The notes beneath the pieces are model-generated. The model saw nothing but the letters and a program-made list of their open reading frames with translations. It did no database searches and was not told the origin of the DNA. The position numbers and the translations under genes were made by a program. Of a stretch of DNA of 42,363 bases, positions 6,511 to 12,882 are shown in pieces; within the stretch, counting starts at the first letter, position 1; each line of letters starts with the position of its first letter. The stretch comes from a virus, in IMG/VR virus record IMGVR_UViG_3300046517_000639, positions 1-42,363 of that record; one strand, given 5' to 3'.

Positions 6511-6821
6511 CTGATGCAGAATTGGATGAGCGTAGCAAGAAAGACCTCGCTTCCGCCCCGGCGCAACCAGAGCCGCGTGGGAGTGAGGCGCTGGACTGGG
6601 ATTATTTGGTTGCGAAATGGCTGGTACAGCAGAAAGGTGACTTCCACTGGAACCAGCAAAGGGTAATTGAGTTCACTAAGTGGGCGCTGGCCGCAGCAAC
6701 CTCAGAGCGTACGCCGCCTGTATGCCCCAGTTGCGGAATGAATCCCTGTGATGAGAAATGGCACAAGTCTACAGGTGAACCGATTGCCGACCGCCAGCCA
6801 GCGCCACCGGAGCCAGAATGA
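6483..6821 (+). CDS. Zinc-ribbon-containing protein (112 aa)
   Basis: A 112-aa protein. The middle has the Trp-rich segment ALDWDYLVAKWLVQQKGDFHWN. Near the C-terminus CPSCGMNPC is a zinc-ribbon half. It ends in a Pro/Glu tail (APPEPE) like those of the next two genes. Function unknown. Confidence 0.6.
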   Translation: MWNKDISKLTDAELDERSKKDLASAPAQPEPRGSEALDWDYLVAKWLVQQKGDFHWNQQRVIEFTKWALAAATSERTPPVCPSCGMNPCDEKWHKSTGEPIADRQPAPPEPE

Positions 6822-7015
6822 GTCCAAAACGTACACGTCCTTATCACGAATGGCTTATGGAGATATTGCGCGACCCGATTGTTGCAGCAGGGTATTTGGA
6901 GGAAGCTCGCAATGATTCGGAAGAAATGTACGCAAAAGCACTAAAAAATGTAGAAGAAGCTCGTACAAACCAGCCGCCACCGCAACCAGAAGCCCCTGAG
7001 AAGGAAAGCAAATGA
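6818..7015 (+). CDS. Truncated antitoxin-like protein (addiction-module antidote N-terminus)
   Basis: A 65-aa protein. Residues 8-50 (YHEWLMEILRDPIVAAGYLE, then EEMYAKALKNVEEA) match the N-terminal half of HigA-like antidote regulators, whose usual form is YxxxLxxxLxDPxxAAxYLxAALEEGD followed by LALRxVAEA. The helix-turn-helix DNA-binding half that normally follows is absent, replaced by a Pro/Gln/Glu tail. No toxin gene is adjacent. It might act as an antitoxin mimic or simply share the fold. Confidence 0.55.
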   Translation: MSPKRTRPYHEWLMEILRDPIVAAGYLEEARNDSEEMYAKALKNVEEARTNQPPPQPEAPEKESK

Positions 7016-7254
7016 GCCAAAACGAGGATGAAGTACGGAGAGTTTTCTATGAGCGCGGCTGGCAATCAGCAATCGAAGCGGCGGCGCAGCACATTCCTTG
7101 CGGAGAGATTCTTGCAGAGCAAGCCTGTTCTTGTGGCTGGGAAATCGACTTGACCGATGCTTCACCGCATAGCCACATCCAATGGGCTGACCATATCCGC
7201 TCCCTTCGTCCCTCGCCAGCTCCAGAGAATGCCCCTGAGAAGGAAAAGCCATGA
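7012..7254 (+). CDS. Small protein with cysteine/histidine cluster (80 aa)
   Basis: An 80-aa protein: a helix (RRVFYERGWQSAIEAAAQHI), then C-x9-C-x-C-x22-H type spacing (IPCGEI...QACSCGW...HSH). It ends in APENAPEKEKP, nearly the tail of the gene before. The DNA GCCCCTGAGAAGGAAA is shared (6992-7007 and 7231-7246) and supplies the ribosome site of the following gene in both cases. Confidence 0.6.
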   Translation: MSQNEDEVRRVFYERGWQSAIEAAAQHIPCGEILAEQACSCGWEIDLTDASPHSHIQWADHIRSLRPSPAPENAPEKEKP

Positions 7255-7343
7255 GCGAAGCCCTGTTAAAGATTCTAGCCATATTTCTCTGCTGCGACGG
7301 CCTGGAATGGCTGATGCGGCGCTATCCACGGAGGATTCCATGA
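7251..7343 (+). CDS. Membrane-associated miniprotein (30 aa)
   Basis: Thirty residues: hydrophobic MSEALLKILAIFLCCDG, then a basic end RRYPRRIP. ATGA overlaps on both sides; GAAGGAAAAG upstream. Likely a small membrane or amphipathic peptide; role unknown. Confidence 0.5.
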   Translation: MSEALLKILAIFLCCDGLEWLMRRYPRRIP

Positions 7344-7540
7344 GCGCTACGATTTTCTGCCCTAATTGCGGTAAGCGAAACGAACAGGCTGAATTTGGAG
7401 AATTGCCCTACTTGGATCATAAACATTGGGGATATACATTGTGCTGCCAATCTTGCGGGAGATATTCGGAGATTCATCTATTTGATTTTAATGTAGATAT
7501 CGAGTTCCGTGCCGAGCAACTCGCCGAAGGAGCAAAATGA
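7340..7540 (+). CDS. Zinc-ribbon protein (66 aa)
   Basis: The two half-sites CPNCGK (N-terminus) and CQSCGR (about residue 36) form a classic treble-clef or ribbon for one zinc. The start at 7340 is set by ATGA overlap and GGAGG upstream. Probably binds nucleic acid or protein; function unknown. Confidence 0.65.
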   Translation: MSATIFCPNCGKRNEQAEFGELPYLDHKHWGYTLCCQSCGRYSEIHLFDFNVDIEFRAEQLAEGAK

Positions 7541-7722
7541 ACCTAAGAGACAGAATCGAGACGTTGAGGGACCAGTACGCCGCCATGCAGAACAGGCAAC
7601 CCCTCGCCAGTGAAGCCTTTGTAGTACTGGGACTGGTAGTGAAGGAGATGGCCGAAGCTCTGGCCGCTACCGCCCAAAGCAACCATAACGATGTGGTACG
7701 CGCCGCAACTTTGGAAGATTGA
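7537..7722 (+). CDS. Small helical protein (61 aa)
   Basis: MNLRDRIETLRDQYAAMQNR starts this helical 61-aa protein. ATGA overlap upstream and GAAGGAG before it. No family recognised. Confidence 0.6.
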   Translation: MNLRDRIETLRDQYAAMQNRQPLASEAFVVLGLVVKEMAEALAATAQSNHNDVVRAATLED

Positions 7723-7858
7723 TGTTGACATTGAAAAACGAGTTTGCTATGAAAAGTATACGAATTCGTGGGGCCGTGCTGAAGGTAGAACGCCTTTGCC
7801 GGTTGTCGCCTTTACGCGGCCCTTCCGATTCGAGAATGACAACCGGCAAATTCAGTGA
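7691..7858 (+). CDS. Small protein (55 aa), possible
   Basis: An ATG-started frame (MWYAPQLWKIDVDIEKRVCY, later PVVAFTRPFRFEND) overlaps the preceding gene by 32 bases and ends in a GTGA junction with the next frame. Its composition is more protein-like than the competing frame starting at 7719. No family recognised. Confidence 0.45.
   Translation: MWYAPQLWKIDVDIEKRVCYEKYTNSWGRAEGRTPLPVVAFTRPFRFENDNRQIQ
7725..7753 (+). promoter_or_regulatory. Extended -10 promoter candidate before the methyltransferase block
   Basis: TTGACA at 7725-7730, a 17-base spacer, and TATGAA at 7748-7753 preceded by TGC (an extended -10). It could transcribe 7855 onward, including both methyltransferases. It lies within the 55-aa frame. 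Confidence 0.4.
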
Positions 7859-8055
7859 TTATTTCTATTGCCAACCAAAATTCGGCGTCAAAAACGAACG
7901 CGATATTTGCGCCAGCGTGCGACGTTGCTTCAATGGACATTCCAGCGAAACTAATGCTCCTGCTAATCACAGGTTCTCCAGGCAACGGGCGGGTAGTCGA
8001 TCCCGCAATCACGGATACGTCCTGGTCCTTTTCTCAAGTTCTCGAAAAGCGTTAG
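7855..8055 (+). CDS. Uncertain small protein, GTG start (66 aa)
   Basis: A frame with a GTGA overlap on the preceding 55-aa frame and a 66-aa product (VIISIANQNSASKTNAIF...). The stretch 7859-8100 is open in other frames too, including 7812-8012 on the minus strand, and nothing in any of them is recognised. It may be a decayed gene or a leader before the methyltransferase. Confidence 0.3.
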   Translation: MIISIANQNSASKTNAIFAPACDVASMDIPAKLMLLLITGSPGNGRVVDPAITDTSWSFSQVLEKR

Positions 8056-8100
8056 GTATAAGCAAAGAGTGGACATCCTAGATTTGAGAAGGGAATCCGT

Positions 8101-8742
8101 GTGTCTATGAAGCCTTACTATGACCATGCAGGGATTACGATTTATCACGGGGATTGCAGAGAGTTCGTAGCCGCAACAATGGCCTGTGTTACTGATCCAC
8201 CATACGGAATCGGCTACATGCATGGCGAAGGTGGGGGTTGTTTGGCAAAAAGCACTATATTTGCAGATATTCCAATAGCCAATGATGATGCGCCATTCGA
8301 CCCTGCGTTCCTTCTGTGGATGCAAGGTACGCTCATACTTTGGGGTGCAAATCACTACGCAAGCAAACTTCCTAATTCATCATGCTGGTTGGTATGGGAT
8401 AAACGCGACGGAATGTGTACGAATGACCAAGCAGATTGCGAGATGGCTTGGACAAACTTAGAAAGTCCCGCTCGACTCAAACGACATTATTGGAATGGAA
8501 TGCTCAAAGCCAGTGAGCGGGACGAACCCAGAGTACATCCAACGCAAAAACCAGTCGAAATCATGAAGTGGTGCATTGGATTTACAGACCCCGAAGAAAC
8601 TATCTATGACCCCTTCATGGGCAGCGGAACTACGCTACGCGCCGCCAAAGACCTTGGCCGCCGCGCCATCGGCATAGAAATCGAGGAAAAGTACTGCGAG
8701 ATTGCAGCCAAACGGCTCTCCCAGGAGGTGTTCCAATTCTAG
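8101..8742 (+). CDS. DNA methyltransferase 1 (N6-adenine/N4-cytosine, beta class)
   Basis: A 213-aa protein. Catalytic motif IV DPPY is at residues 32-35 and the SAM-binding motif DPFMGSGTT at 170-178. The order catalytic-then-SAM defines the beta class, which methylates adenine N6 or cytosine N4. The variable middle should set the target site. The GTG at 8101 has AGAAGGGA 6 bases upstream; an ATG at 8107 is possible. No restriction enzyme is adjacent, so it is an orphan, probably used to evade host restriction. It is a paralog of 9050-9679. Its 3' end contains AGGAGGTG, which appears to be the ribosome site of the next gene. Confidence 0.9.
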   Translation: MSMKPYYDHAGITIYHGDCREFVAATMACVTDPPYGIGYMHGEGGGCLAKSTIFADIPIANDDAPFDPAFLLWMQGTLILWGANHYASKLPNSSCWLVWDKRDGMCTNDQADCEMAWTNLESPARLKRHYWNGMLKASERDEPRVHPTQKPVEIMKWCIGFTDPEETIYDPFMGSGTTLRAAKDLGRRAIGIEIEEKYCEIAAKRLSQEVFQF

Positions 8743-9053
8743 ACCTAACTTACTTCCAGATAGCCGAGTGGCGCTTACTTGAATGGGAGCAACTCTACTC
8801 TCCGCTCAACGTCGCCGGCGAACTGCAAAAGATGAAGCAGTGGCTGGATGCCAACCCTCGCCGCCGCAAGAAGAACTACAACCGCTTCATCATTAACTGG
8901 CTGAACAAAGAGAGCGCACGAGTCGAACGCCAAGCCGTAGAGGCACGCAGCTATGCCAGAGTGGGCCACTACGAAGGCACCGGAGAGCACGCCTCGCCAG
9001 AGCGCGTACAGGAAGTGCTGGCTATGATTGAGAGACAGAGAGCGAAAAAGTGA
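8736..9053 (+). CDS. Replication-protein-like C-terminal module, probable AUU start (105 aa)
   Basis: From the ATG at 8832 the protein is 73 aa, but the 32 codons before it read sensibly (LDLTYFQIAEWRLLEWEQLY). They contain no ATG, GTG or TTG. A perfect AGGAGGTG at 8723-8730 lies 5 bases before an in-frame ATT at 8736. I therefore propose AUU initiation, overlapping the methyltransferase stop. The core MKQWLDANPRRRKKNY, then RFIINWLNK, resembles the C-terminal tail of phage replication-initiation or DnaD-like proteins. Its N-terminal winged helix would be missing here. GTGA overlap with methyltransferase 2. Confidence 0.6.
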   Translation: MLDLTYFQIAEWRLLEWEQLYSPLNVAGELQKMKQWLDANPRRRKKNYNRFIINWLNKESARVERQAVEARSYARVGHYEGTGEHASPERVQEVLAMIERQRAKK

Positions 9054-9679
9054 AGCCATATTATGAACATGCGGGAATCACGATTTACCACGGAGATTGC
9101 AGAGAAGTGCTGCCATCGCTGGAGCCTGTTGATTTGTTGCTGACCGACCCGCCATATGGAATCGGACGAGATGGCTCACGAGAAAGCACAGGAAGTCATG
9201 GTGGACGTAAGGCTTATGAGTTTTTGGGATGGGATGCGGAAATTCCTAGCAGGGAAACCTTTCGCGCAATGTTTGCGGCATCACGGGAACAAATTGTATG
9301 GGGAGGGAACTATTTCACAGCTTACTTACGCCCGACAATGGGATGGTTTGTTTGGGATAAAGGGCAGCGCATTGACCAATCGGACGGGGAACTTGCTTAT
9401 ACCTCTTTCGATAAAGCGCTGCGAATCTTTACTCTGAATCGAATGGCTATCGCTCAGGATGGAGCAGAACATCCAGCGCAAAAACCTGAAGAGCTTATGA
9501 AATGGTGCATGTTACAGGCAGGAGATGAGTTTCAGTTTATCCTCGACCCATTCATGGGCAGTGGCACCACGCTCCGAGCTGCGAAAGACTTAGGCCGCAA
9601 AGCAATCGGCATAGAAATCGAAGAAAAGTACTGTGAGATAGCAGCAAAGCGACTGAGTCAAGAAGTGCTCCAATTTTGA
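9050..9679 (+). CDS. DNA methyltransferase 2 (beta class, paralog)
   Basis: A 209-aa protein with GTG start. DPPY is at 33-36 and DPFMGSGTT at 166-174. The first 20 and last 45 residues are almost identical to methyltransferase 1 (MKPYYEHAGITIYHGDCRE; IGIEIEEKYCEIAAKRLSQE), while the middle differs (SHGGRKAYEFLGW; TAYLRPTMGWFVWDKG). Many differences in the shared ends are synonymous, so both copies look selected. It is likely to have a different target site. Orphan, with no partner endonuclease. Confidence 0.9.
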   Translation: MKPYYEHAGITIYHGDCREVLPSLEPVDLLLTDPPYGIGRDGSRESTGSHGGRKAYEFLGWDAEIPSRETFRAMFAASREQIVWGGNYFTAYLRPTMGWFVWDKGQRIDQSDGELAYTSFDKALRIFTLNRMAIAQDGAEHPAQKPEELMKWCMLQAGDEFQFILDPFMGSGTTLRAAKDLGRKAIGIEIEEKYCEIAAKRLSQEVLQF

Positions 9680-9699
9680 TTGAACGGCAGCGAGCGCAG

Positions 9700-9719
9700 A
9701 AATCCACAGGTAATCCACA
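9700..9719 (+). other. Two DnaA-box-like repeats
   Basis: AAATCCACA (9700-9708) and TAATCCACA (9711-9719) are two near matches to the DnaA box TTATCCACA, 2 bases apart, in the gap after methyltransferase 2. They may take part in origin activity or regulation of the promoter that follows. Only two sites are present and no AT-rich unwinding element is obvious. Confidence 0.3.
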
Positions 9720-9735
9720 GTGTAAATAATTCCCA

Positions 9736-9765
9736 TTGACACCGAATTCTACTTTATGGTACATT
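9736..9765 (+). promoter_or_regulatory. Promoter for the 9788 gene and following operon
   Basis: TTGACA at 9736-9741, 18-base spacer, TACATT at 9760-9765. The transcript would start near 9772, after the ATG at 9764, which supports the start at 9788. Confidence 0.5.
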
Positions 9766-9787
9766 GGTGTCGTTGGGAGGGATTGAA

Positions 9788-10312
9788 ATGAAATTCGTTC
9801 TTAACGATGGCGGTCGAGCGATGTGCGGCTTTGAAGGAAGCACTGGGGATTGTGTGGTGCGAGCCGTGGCGATTGCGACCGAACAAAACTACGAGGACGT
9901 GTACCACGCATTAGGAGAAGGGTGCCGAGAGCAACGGATTGTTAAAAGAGGAAAGAGAAAAGCCAGCGCCAGAAATGGAGTCAACGTTGGCCGCAAGTGG
10001 TTCAAGGACTACATGACAGGTTTGGGCTGGAAGTGGACTCCAACCATGCTCATCGGCTCAGGCTGCAAAGTCCATCTGCACGATGGCGAGCTTCCTATGG
10101 GCAGGCTGATCGTCTCCGTTAGCAAGCACTACACTACCGTCGTTGATGGCGTGGTCCACGACACCCACGACCCACAGCGCGAGATAGCCTATTTTGAACC
10201 CGACCGTGGTCAAGAACTGAAAGCCAATCAAGGCCGCAATCAGAATGGTGTCTTTACACGTAGTCGCCGCTGTGTCTACGGGTACTGGAGCAAAATTGAA
10301 AACCAAGCCTAG
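9788..10312 (+). CDS. Papain-like fold protein (possible cysteine peptidase)
   Basis: A 174-aa protein. The N-terminal GSTGDCVVRAVAIAT and the later KHYTTVVDGVVHDTHDP place a Cys and a His followed by Asp in the order of a papain/C39-type catalytic set. I recall this arrangement (GDCVxRAIAxATG..., HxxAVxDGxxxDT) from phage and plasmid proteins of unknown role. The start at 9788 is chosen for GGGAGG upstream and the promoter position. It could be an active peptidase or an inactive scaffold. Confidence 0.55.
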   Translation: MKFVLNDGGRAMCGFEGSTGDCVVRAVAIATEQNYEDVYHALGEGCREQRIVKRGKRKASARNGVNVGRKWFKDYMTGLGWKWTPTMLIGSGCKVHLHDGELPMGRLIVSVSKHYTTVVDGVVHDTHDPQREIAYFEPDRGQELKANQGRNQNGVFTRSRRCVYGYWSKIENQA

Positions 10313-10442
10313 TCTGAGTATCAAAATTCCCAAGCCCTTGTATGACCTAATGAAGCGCGAAGCGCAGGCACGGGGCTGCTTTATGTGGAAGGTTTTGCAA
10401 GATGCTTTGGAGTGCTATCTAGCCGGAAAGGTGAAGCCATGA
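10296..10442 (+). CDS. Ribbon-helix-helix DNA-binding protein (48 aa)
   Basis: The core SLSIKIPKPLYDLMKREAQA followed by a helix (VLQDALECYL) is an Arc/MetJ-type ribbon-helix-helix. I prefer the TTG at 10296, with GGAG 5 bases upstream, over the ATG at 10245, which would put 17 unrelated residues inside the previous gene. Likely a small repressor of this operon or of an early promoter. ATGA overlap with the next gene. Confidence 0.6.
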   Translation: MKTKPSLSIKIPKPLYDLMKREAQARGCFMWKVLQDALECYLAGKVKP

Positions 10443-10675
10443 GCACAGTAGGAATTGAACTGACAGAAGCACAAAGGGCCATAGAAGTAATGAAAAGCGC
10501 TGGCAGGGTTCTTGATGGCCTGAAGCGTCGATTGGAAGAAACACAACTGCATCTCGTAATTCTCACCGACTATCTAGAAAAGCATGGGCTCTGCCGCTGC
10601 GAGAATAACGGAGACTACTGCGAGTTCCACGAAATGCTCTTTAACGCCAAGCAGGCTCTAAAAGGCAAGTCATGA
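10439..10675 (+). CDS. Small coiled-coil protein with C-terminal metal-like site
   Basis: A 78-aa protein starting at the ATGA overlap (MSTVGIELTEAQRAIEVMKS). Helical first 50 residues, then GLCRCENNGDYCEFHEM, a C-x-C-x6-C-x2-H cluster that could bind zinc. It is the gene before the recombinase. Function unknown. Confidence 0.6.
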   Translation: MSTVGIELTEAQRAIEVMKSAGRVLDGLKRRLEETQLHLVILTDYLEKHGLCRCENNGDYCEFHEMLFNAKQALKGKS

Positions 10676-11466
10676 GCATCCGAACCAGCGAAGAAATTGA
10701 CGTATTGAGCGCAGCGCTGACGGCTGCACAATCCAAGTTTGGAGCAGCGCTAAAGGATTCAGACAATCCCTTTTTCAAGTCCAAATATGCCGATTTGAGC
10801 AGCGTCATTCAGGCGACGTTAGCGCACCTGAACGCCGAAGGCATAGCTTGTATGCAGCATCCCCAGTTGACCTACAGCGGTGAAGGCGATACGCGAGAAG
10901 CCCTGGTTACGGTAACGACTCGCTTGCAGCACAAGTCAGGGCAATGGATGGAATCGGATTTGAGCGTGCCGGCCCGTTTGCGGAACAACTTCGATGCCCA
11001 GAGCGTCGGATCGGGAGTTACTTACGCATGCCGTTATGCCCTGCAAAGCATCTGCTGCGTACCTCGTGAGGATGATGATGGCAATGCCGCTACTGGCAAC
11101 ACTGGCTCCAAGGAAGCCGCACAGGCCGTCGCCAAGGAAAAGATAAGCCAAGCAGCCAAGGCCGGCAATAAGACCGCTATAAAGGCACAGGAAGCGCAGG
11201 AAAAGGCATCTAGCGCAAAGGTCTCGACGCTATTTTACAGCTATCCAAGCAACCACAATGGCCATTTTGCCGAATGGCTGAACATTCCAGCTTACATTTG
11301 GGGCAACCAGGACAAGGAAGACGATCTCAGACTGGTGTTCTCGGCTCATGGCGCCAAGAAGGCCAAAGACGGCTCAGTCCTTGTTCCACAGGAGCGCATG
11401 GAAGCCTTGCTGACAGTTCTGGCCGGCGATTATGGCGTAGCAATTGAGGAGCTAAAGCCCCGATGA
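10672..11466 (+). CDS. erf: ERF-family single-strand annealing recombinase
   Basis: A 264-aa protein. The first 145 residues show the ERF pattern: LTAAQSKFGAALKDSDNPFF, KYADLSSVI, LQHKSGQW, and the Gly motif SVGSGVTYACRYALQSICCV followed by EDDDGNAA. These proteins anneal complementary single strands and in P22 circularise the genome by recombination between terminal redundancy, which suits headful packaging here. An Ala/Lys linker (150-190) leads to an unusual C-terminal domain (STLFYSYPSNHNGHFAEWLN). ATGA overlaps at both ends. No exonuclease partner was recognised, though 13022-13438 is a nuclease candidate. Confidence 0.85.
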   Translation: MSIRTSEEIDVLSAALTAAQSKFGAALKDSDNPFFKSKYADLSSVIQATLAHLNAEGIACMQHPQLTYSGEGDTREALVTVTTRLQHKSGQWMESDLSVPARLRNNFDAQSVGSGVTYACRYALQSICCVPREDDDGNAATGNTGSKEAAQAVAKEKISQAAKAGNKTAIKAQEAQEKASSAKVSTLFYSYPSNHNGHFAEWLNIPAYIWGNQDKEDDLRLVFSAHGAKKAKDGSVLVPQERMEALLTVLAGDYGVAIEELKPR

Positions 11467-11711
11467 GAGACATCAGAATGGACAACAGGCCCACCGCGCC
11501 GGAGGAACTGACGCTAATCCGCATCGGTCATCACCTTTGGCGTTCACGCAAGCGCAAGGAATGGCCGGAAGACGCGGTTTGCGCGGCGCTAGAGACGGTT
11601 TGGGGCATCAAGGAGACATTACGGATAGGTCTGCGGAAACAATGGCTAGAATCCTATGAAAAGCGCATAAACGACCTACGTCAAAGAGGCTTCGGAAAGG
11701 CGACCCAATGA
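11463..11711 (+). CDS. Basic helical protein (82 aa)
   Basis: An 82-aa protein with a basic N-terminal half (HHLWRSRKRKEWPEDAV) and helices after it. It lies between the recombinase and a winged-helix-like gene with ATGA overlaps. Probably part of a DNA-metabolism cassette; no family recognised. Confidence 0.55.
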   Translation: MRDIRMDNRPTAPEELTLIRIGHHLWRSRKRKEWPEDAVCAALETVWGIKETLRIGLRKQWLESYEKRINDLRQRGFGKATQ

Positions 11712-12004
11712 GCACCCAACCAGCCCCGCGCCAGCTTTTCCTAAGTGGACTCCGCAAGGCGAGTGCCGCGCACAAAGAATCACTCCTGGCAGCTCAGTGG
11801 ATCGCTGAACTGCTAGGAGCGCAAGGAGGTGAAGTCTCTGCGGATGATGTAACCAAGTACATAAGCCCAAAGGCTCTTGGCAACGCCAGTGGCGCTATTT
11901 TCCAAGGGGGAAGCTGGGAGCCTGTCGGGTTTAAGTGTAGCGAGCGGCCAGAGCGCAGGACGGGTGTGCAGCGGGTGTGGAGATTGCGCCGTGCCAACAC
12001 TTAA
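11708..12004 (+). CDS. Winged-helix-like phage protein
   Basis: A 98-aa protein. The C-terminal half, ALGNASGAIFQGGSWEPVGF then RRTGVQRVWRLRR, resembles a small phage family with the form LGNAAGSIFRGKEWRPTGxKxSxRxxxHAxxIRVWRL near recombination and replication genes. Predicted to be a small winged helix that binds DNA. The next gene starts inside its 3' end. Confidence 0.55.
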   Translation: MSTQPAPRQLFLSGLRKASAAHKESLLAAQWIAELLGAQGGEVSADDVTKYISPKALGNASGAIFQGGSWEPVGFKCSERPERRTGVQRVWRLRRANT

Positions 12005-12308
12005 AGAGGAGCGAGAGCGCCTGAAATGGCTCATACGTGAAGGCAAGATCAACGACGAAACCCGTATTGCCAGAATCGCCATACCATCTCTCGACGCCAA
12101 GGCCCGCATAGAGAACCGCGAGAAGAAGAAACAAGTGAGATGGAACACGGATGAACAGAACTACAGCGAGTTTGCAGCGGTGCGCGAGGCTTGGATGCAG
12201 GAACTAGAGCAGAATCCAACACTTTTTGGTTATGCCGTTGTTGAGGCAATGAGGACTTTCGACGTGCGAACCTGGTATGAGGACCATGCTACAGAACAAA
12301 AAGGATAA
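11991..12308 (+). CDS. Basic helical protein (105 aa)
   Basis: The GTG at 11991 has GGAG 8 bases upstream and gives VPTLKEERERLKWLIREGKI as N-terminus. Longer frames would only add out-of-character sequence from the overlapping gene. The rest is charged helix. It overlaps the HNH gene by 32 bases. Function unknown. Confidence 0.55.
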   Translation: MPTLKEERERLKWLIREGKINDETRIARIAIPSLDAKARIENREKKKQVRWNTDEQNYSEFAAVREAWMQELEQNPTLFGYAVVEAMRTFDVRTWYEDHATEQKG

Positions 12309-12639
12309 GGAAGCGACCAAGGCACGCAAGTTTATGAATCCCAAGAGCTACGTATCGAGCCGCATCCATCCTGAAACCAGTCATCCCTGCCAGTACCTGA
12401 AGGGAAAAGATGTGGAAATAGTGAGGATGGTCATTTTCGAGCGTGAGAAGGGCCGTTGCTTCAACTGTGGCGCTTACTACGGCTGGGACTACGGCGAGAT
12501 GCACCACAAGCTAGGCGGTCTGGGGCCGCAGCGCTGTTTCTGCGAAGAGAACCTTACCTGGAGCTGTCGCCGCTGCCACACCAACGCCCACGCCAGAATC
12601 TTGCAATGGAGGAACTATGAAAAACGAACTGATCTCTGA
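12277..12639 (+). CDS. HNH endonuclease
   Basis: A 120-aa protein. C61 and C64 (RCFNCG) pair with C97 and C100 (CRRCH) to bind the structural zinc. The catalytic core is EMHHKLGG (H76, H77), N92 (ENLTWSC) and H101/H105. It cuts DNA; in this position it may process recombination intermediates or help terminase. It has no AP2 domain, unlike the endonuclease at 25355. ATG at 12277 or 12286 are both possible. Confidence 0.8.
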   Translation: MRTMLQNKKDKEATKARKFMNPKSYVSSRIHPETSHPCQYLKGKDVEIVRMVIFEREKGRCFNCGAYYGWDYGEMHHKLGGLGPQRCFCEENLTWSCRRCHTNAHARILQWRNYEKRTDL

Positions 12640-12772
12640 AGCCTCAAAGCTGGGCAAGGTCAAAAAGAAGATGCGGGACGGGAGAATCCGCTGCGACAAC
12701 TTCCGCCTCGTAGACCTTCCCAAAGGGCTTGAAGTGAGCCTACGCACCCTTCTAAGGAGCCTGCCCAAGTGA
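12617..12772 (+). CDS. Basic small protein (51 aa)
   Basis: An ATG with GGAGGAACT directly upstream starts a 51-aa basic protein (MKNELISEASKLGKVKKKMR). It overlaps the HNH gene by 23 bases and has a GTGA junction with the next ORF. Function unknown. Confidence 0.6.
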   Translation: MKNELISEASKLGKVKKKMRDGRIRCDNFRLVDLPKGLEVSLRTLLRSLPK

Positions 12773-12882
12773 CCGAATTTTGGACTGTGTGCAAATGGCC
12801 GCGCTGGAGGAAATGGCTCTACTGGAAGTTTTGGTGGCCGATGCAAGCTTGGCGTGTGGAAAGAAAGATGAGAAAGCCATGA
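12769..12882 (+). CDS. Trp/Arg/Lys-rich miniprotein (37 aa)
   Basis: GTGA overlap upstream, ATGA overlap downstream. The 37-aa product has eight tryptophans and many Arg/Lys (WPRWRKWLYWKFWWPM in the middle). The strong amphipathic, cationic pattern resembles membrane-active Trp-rich peptides. No gene family recognised. The ribosome site AAGGAG (12754-12759) is about 10 bases upstream. Confidence 0.5.
   Translation: MTEFWTVCKWPRWRKWLYWKFWWPMQAWRVERKMRKP

Noticed and set aside
7719-8081. 120-codon plus-strand ORF
   Set aside because: Composition is unlike protein (RSSSR, RQRAGSRSRN) and the overlapping 55-codon frame reads better.
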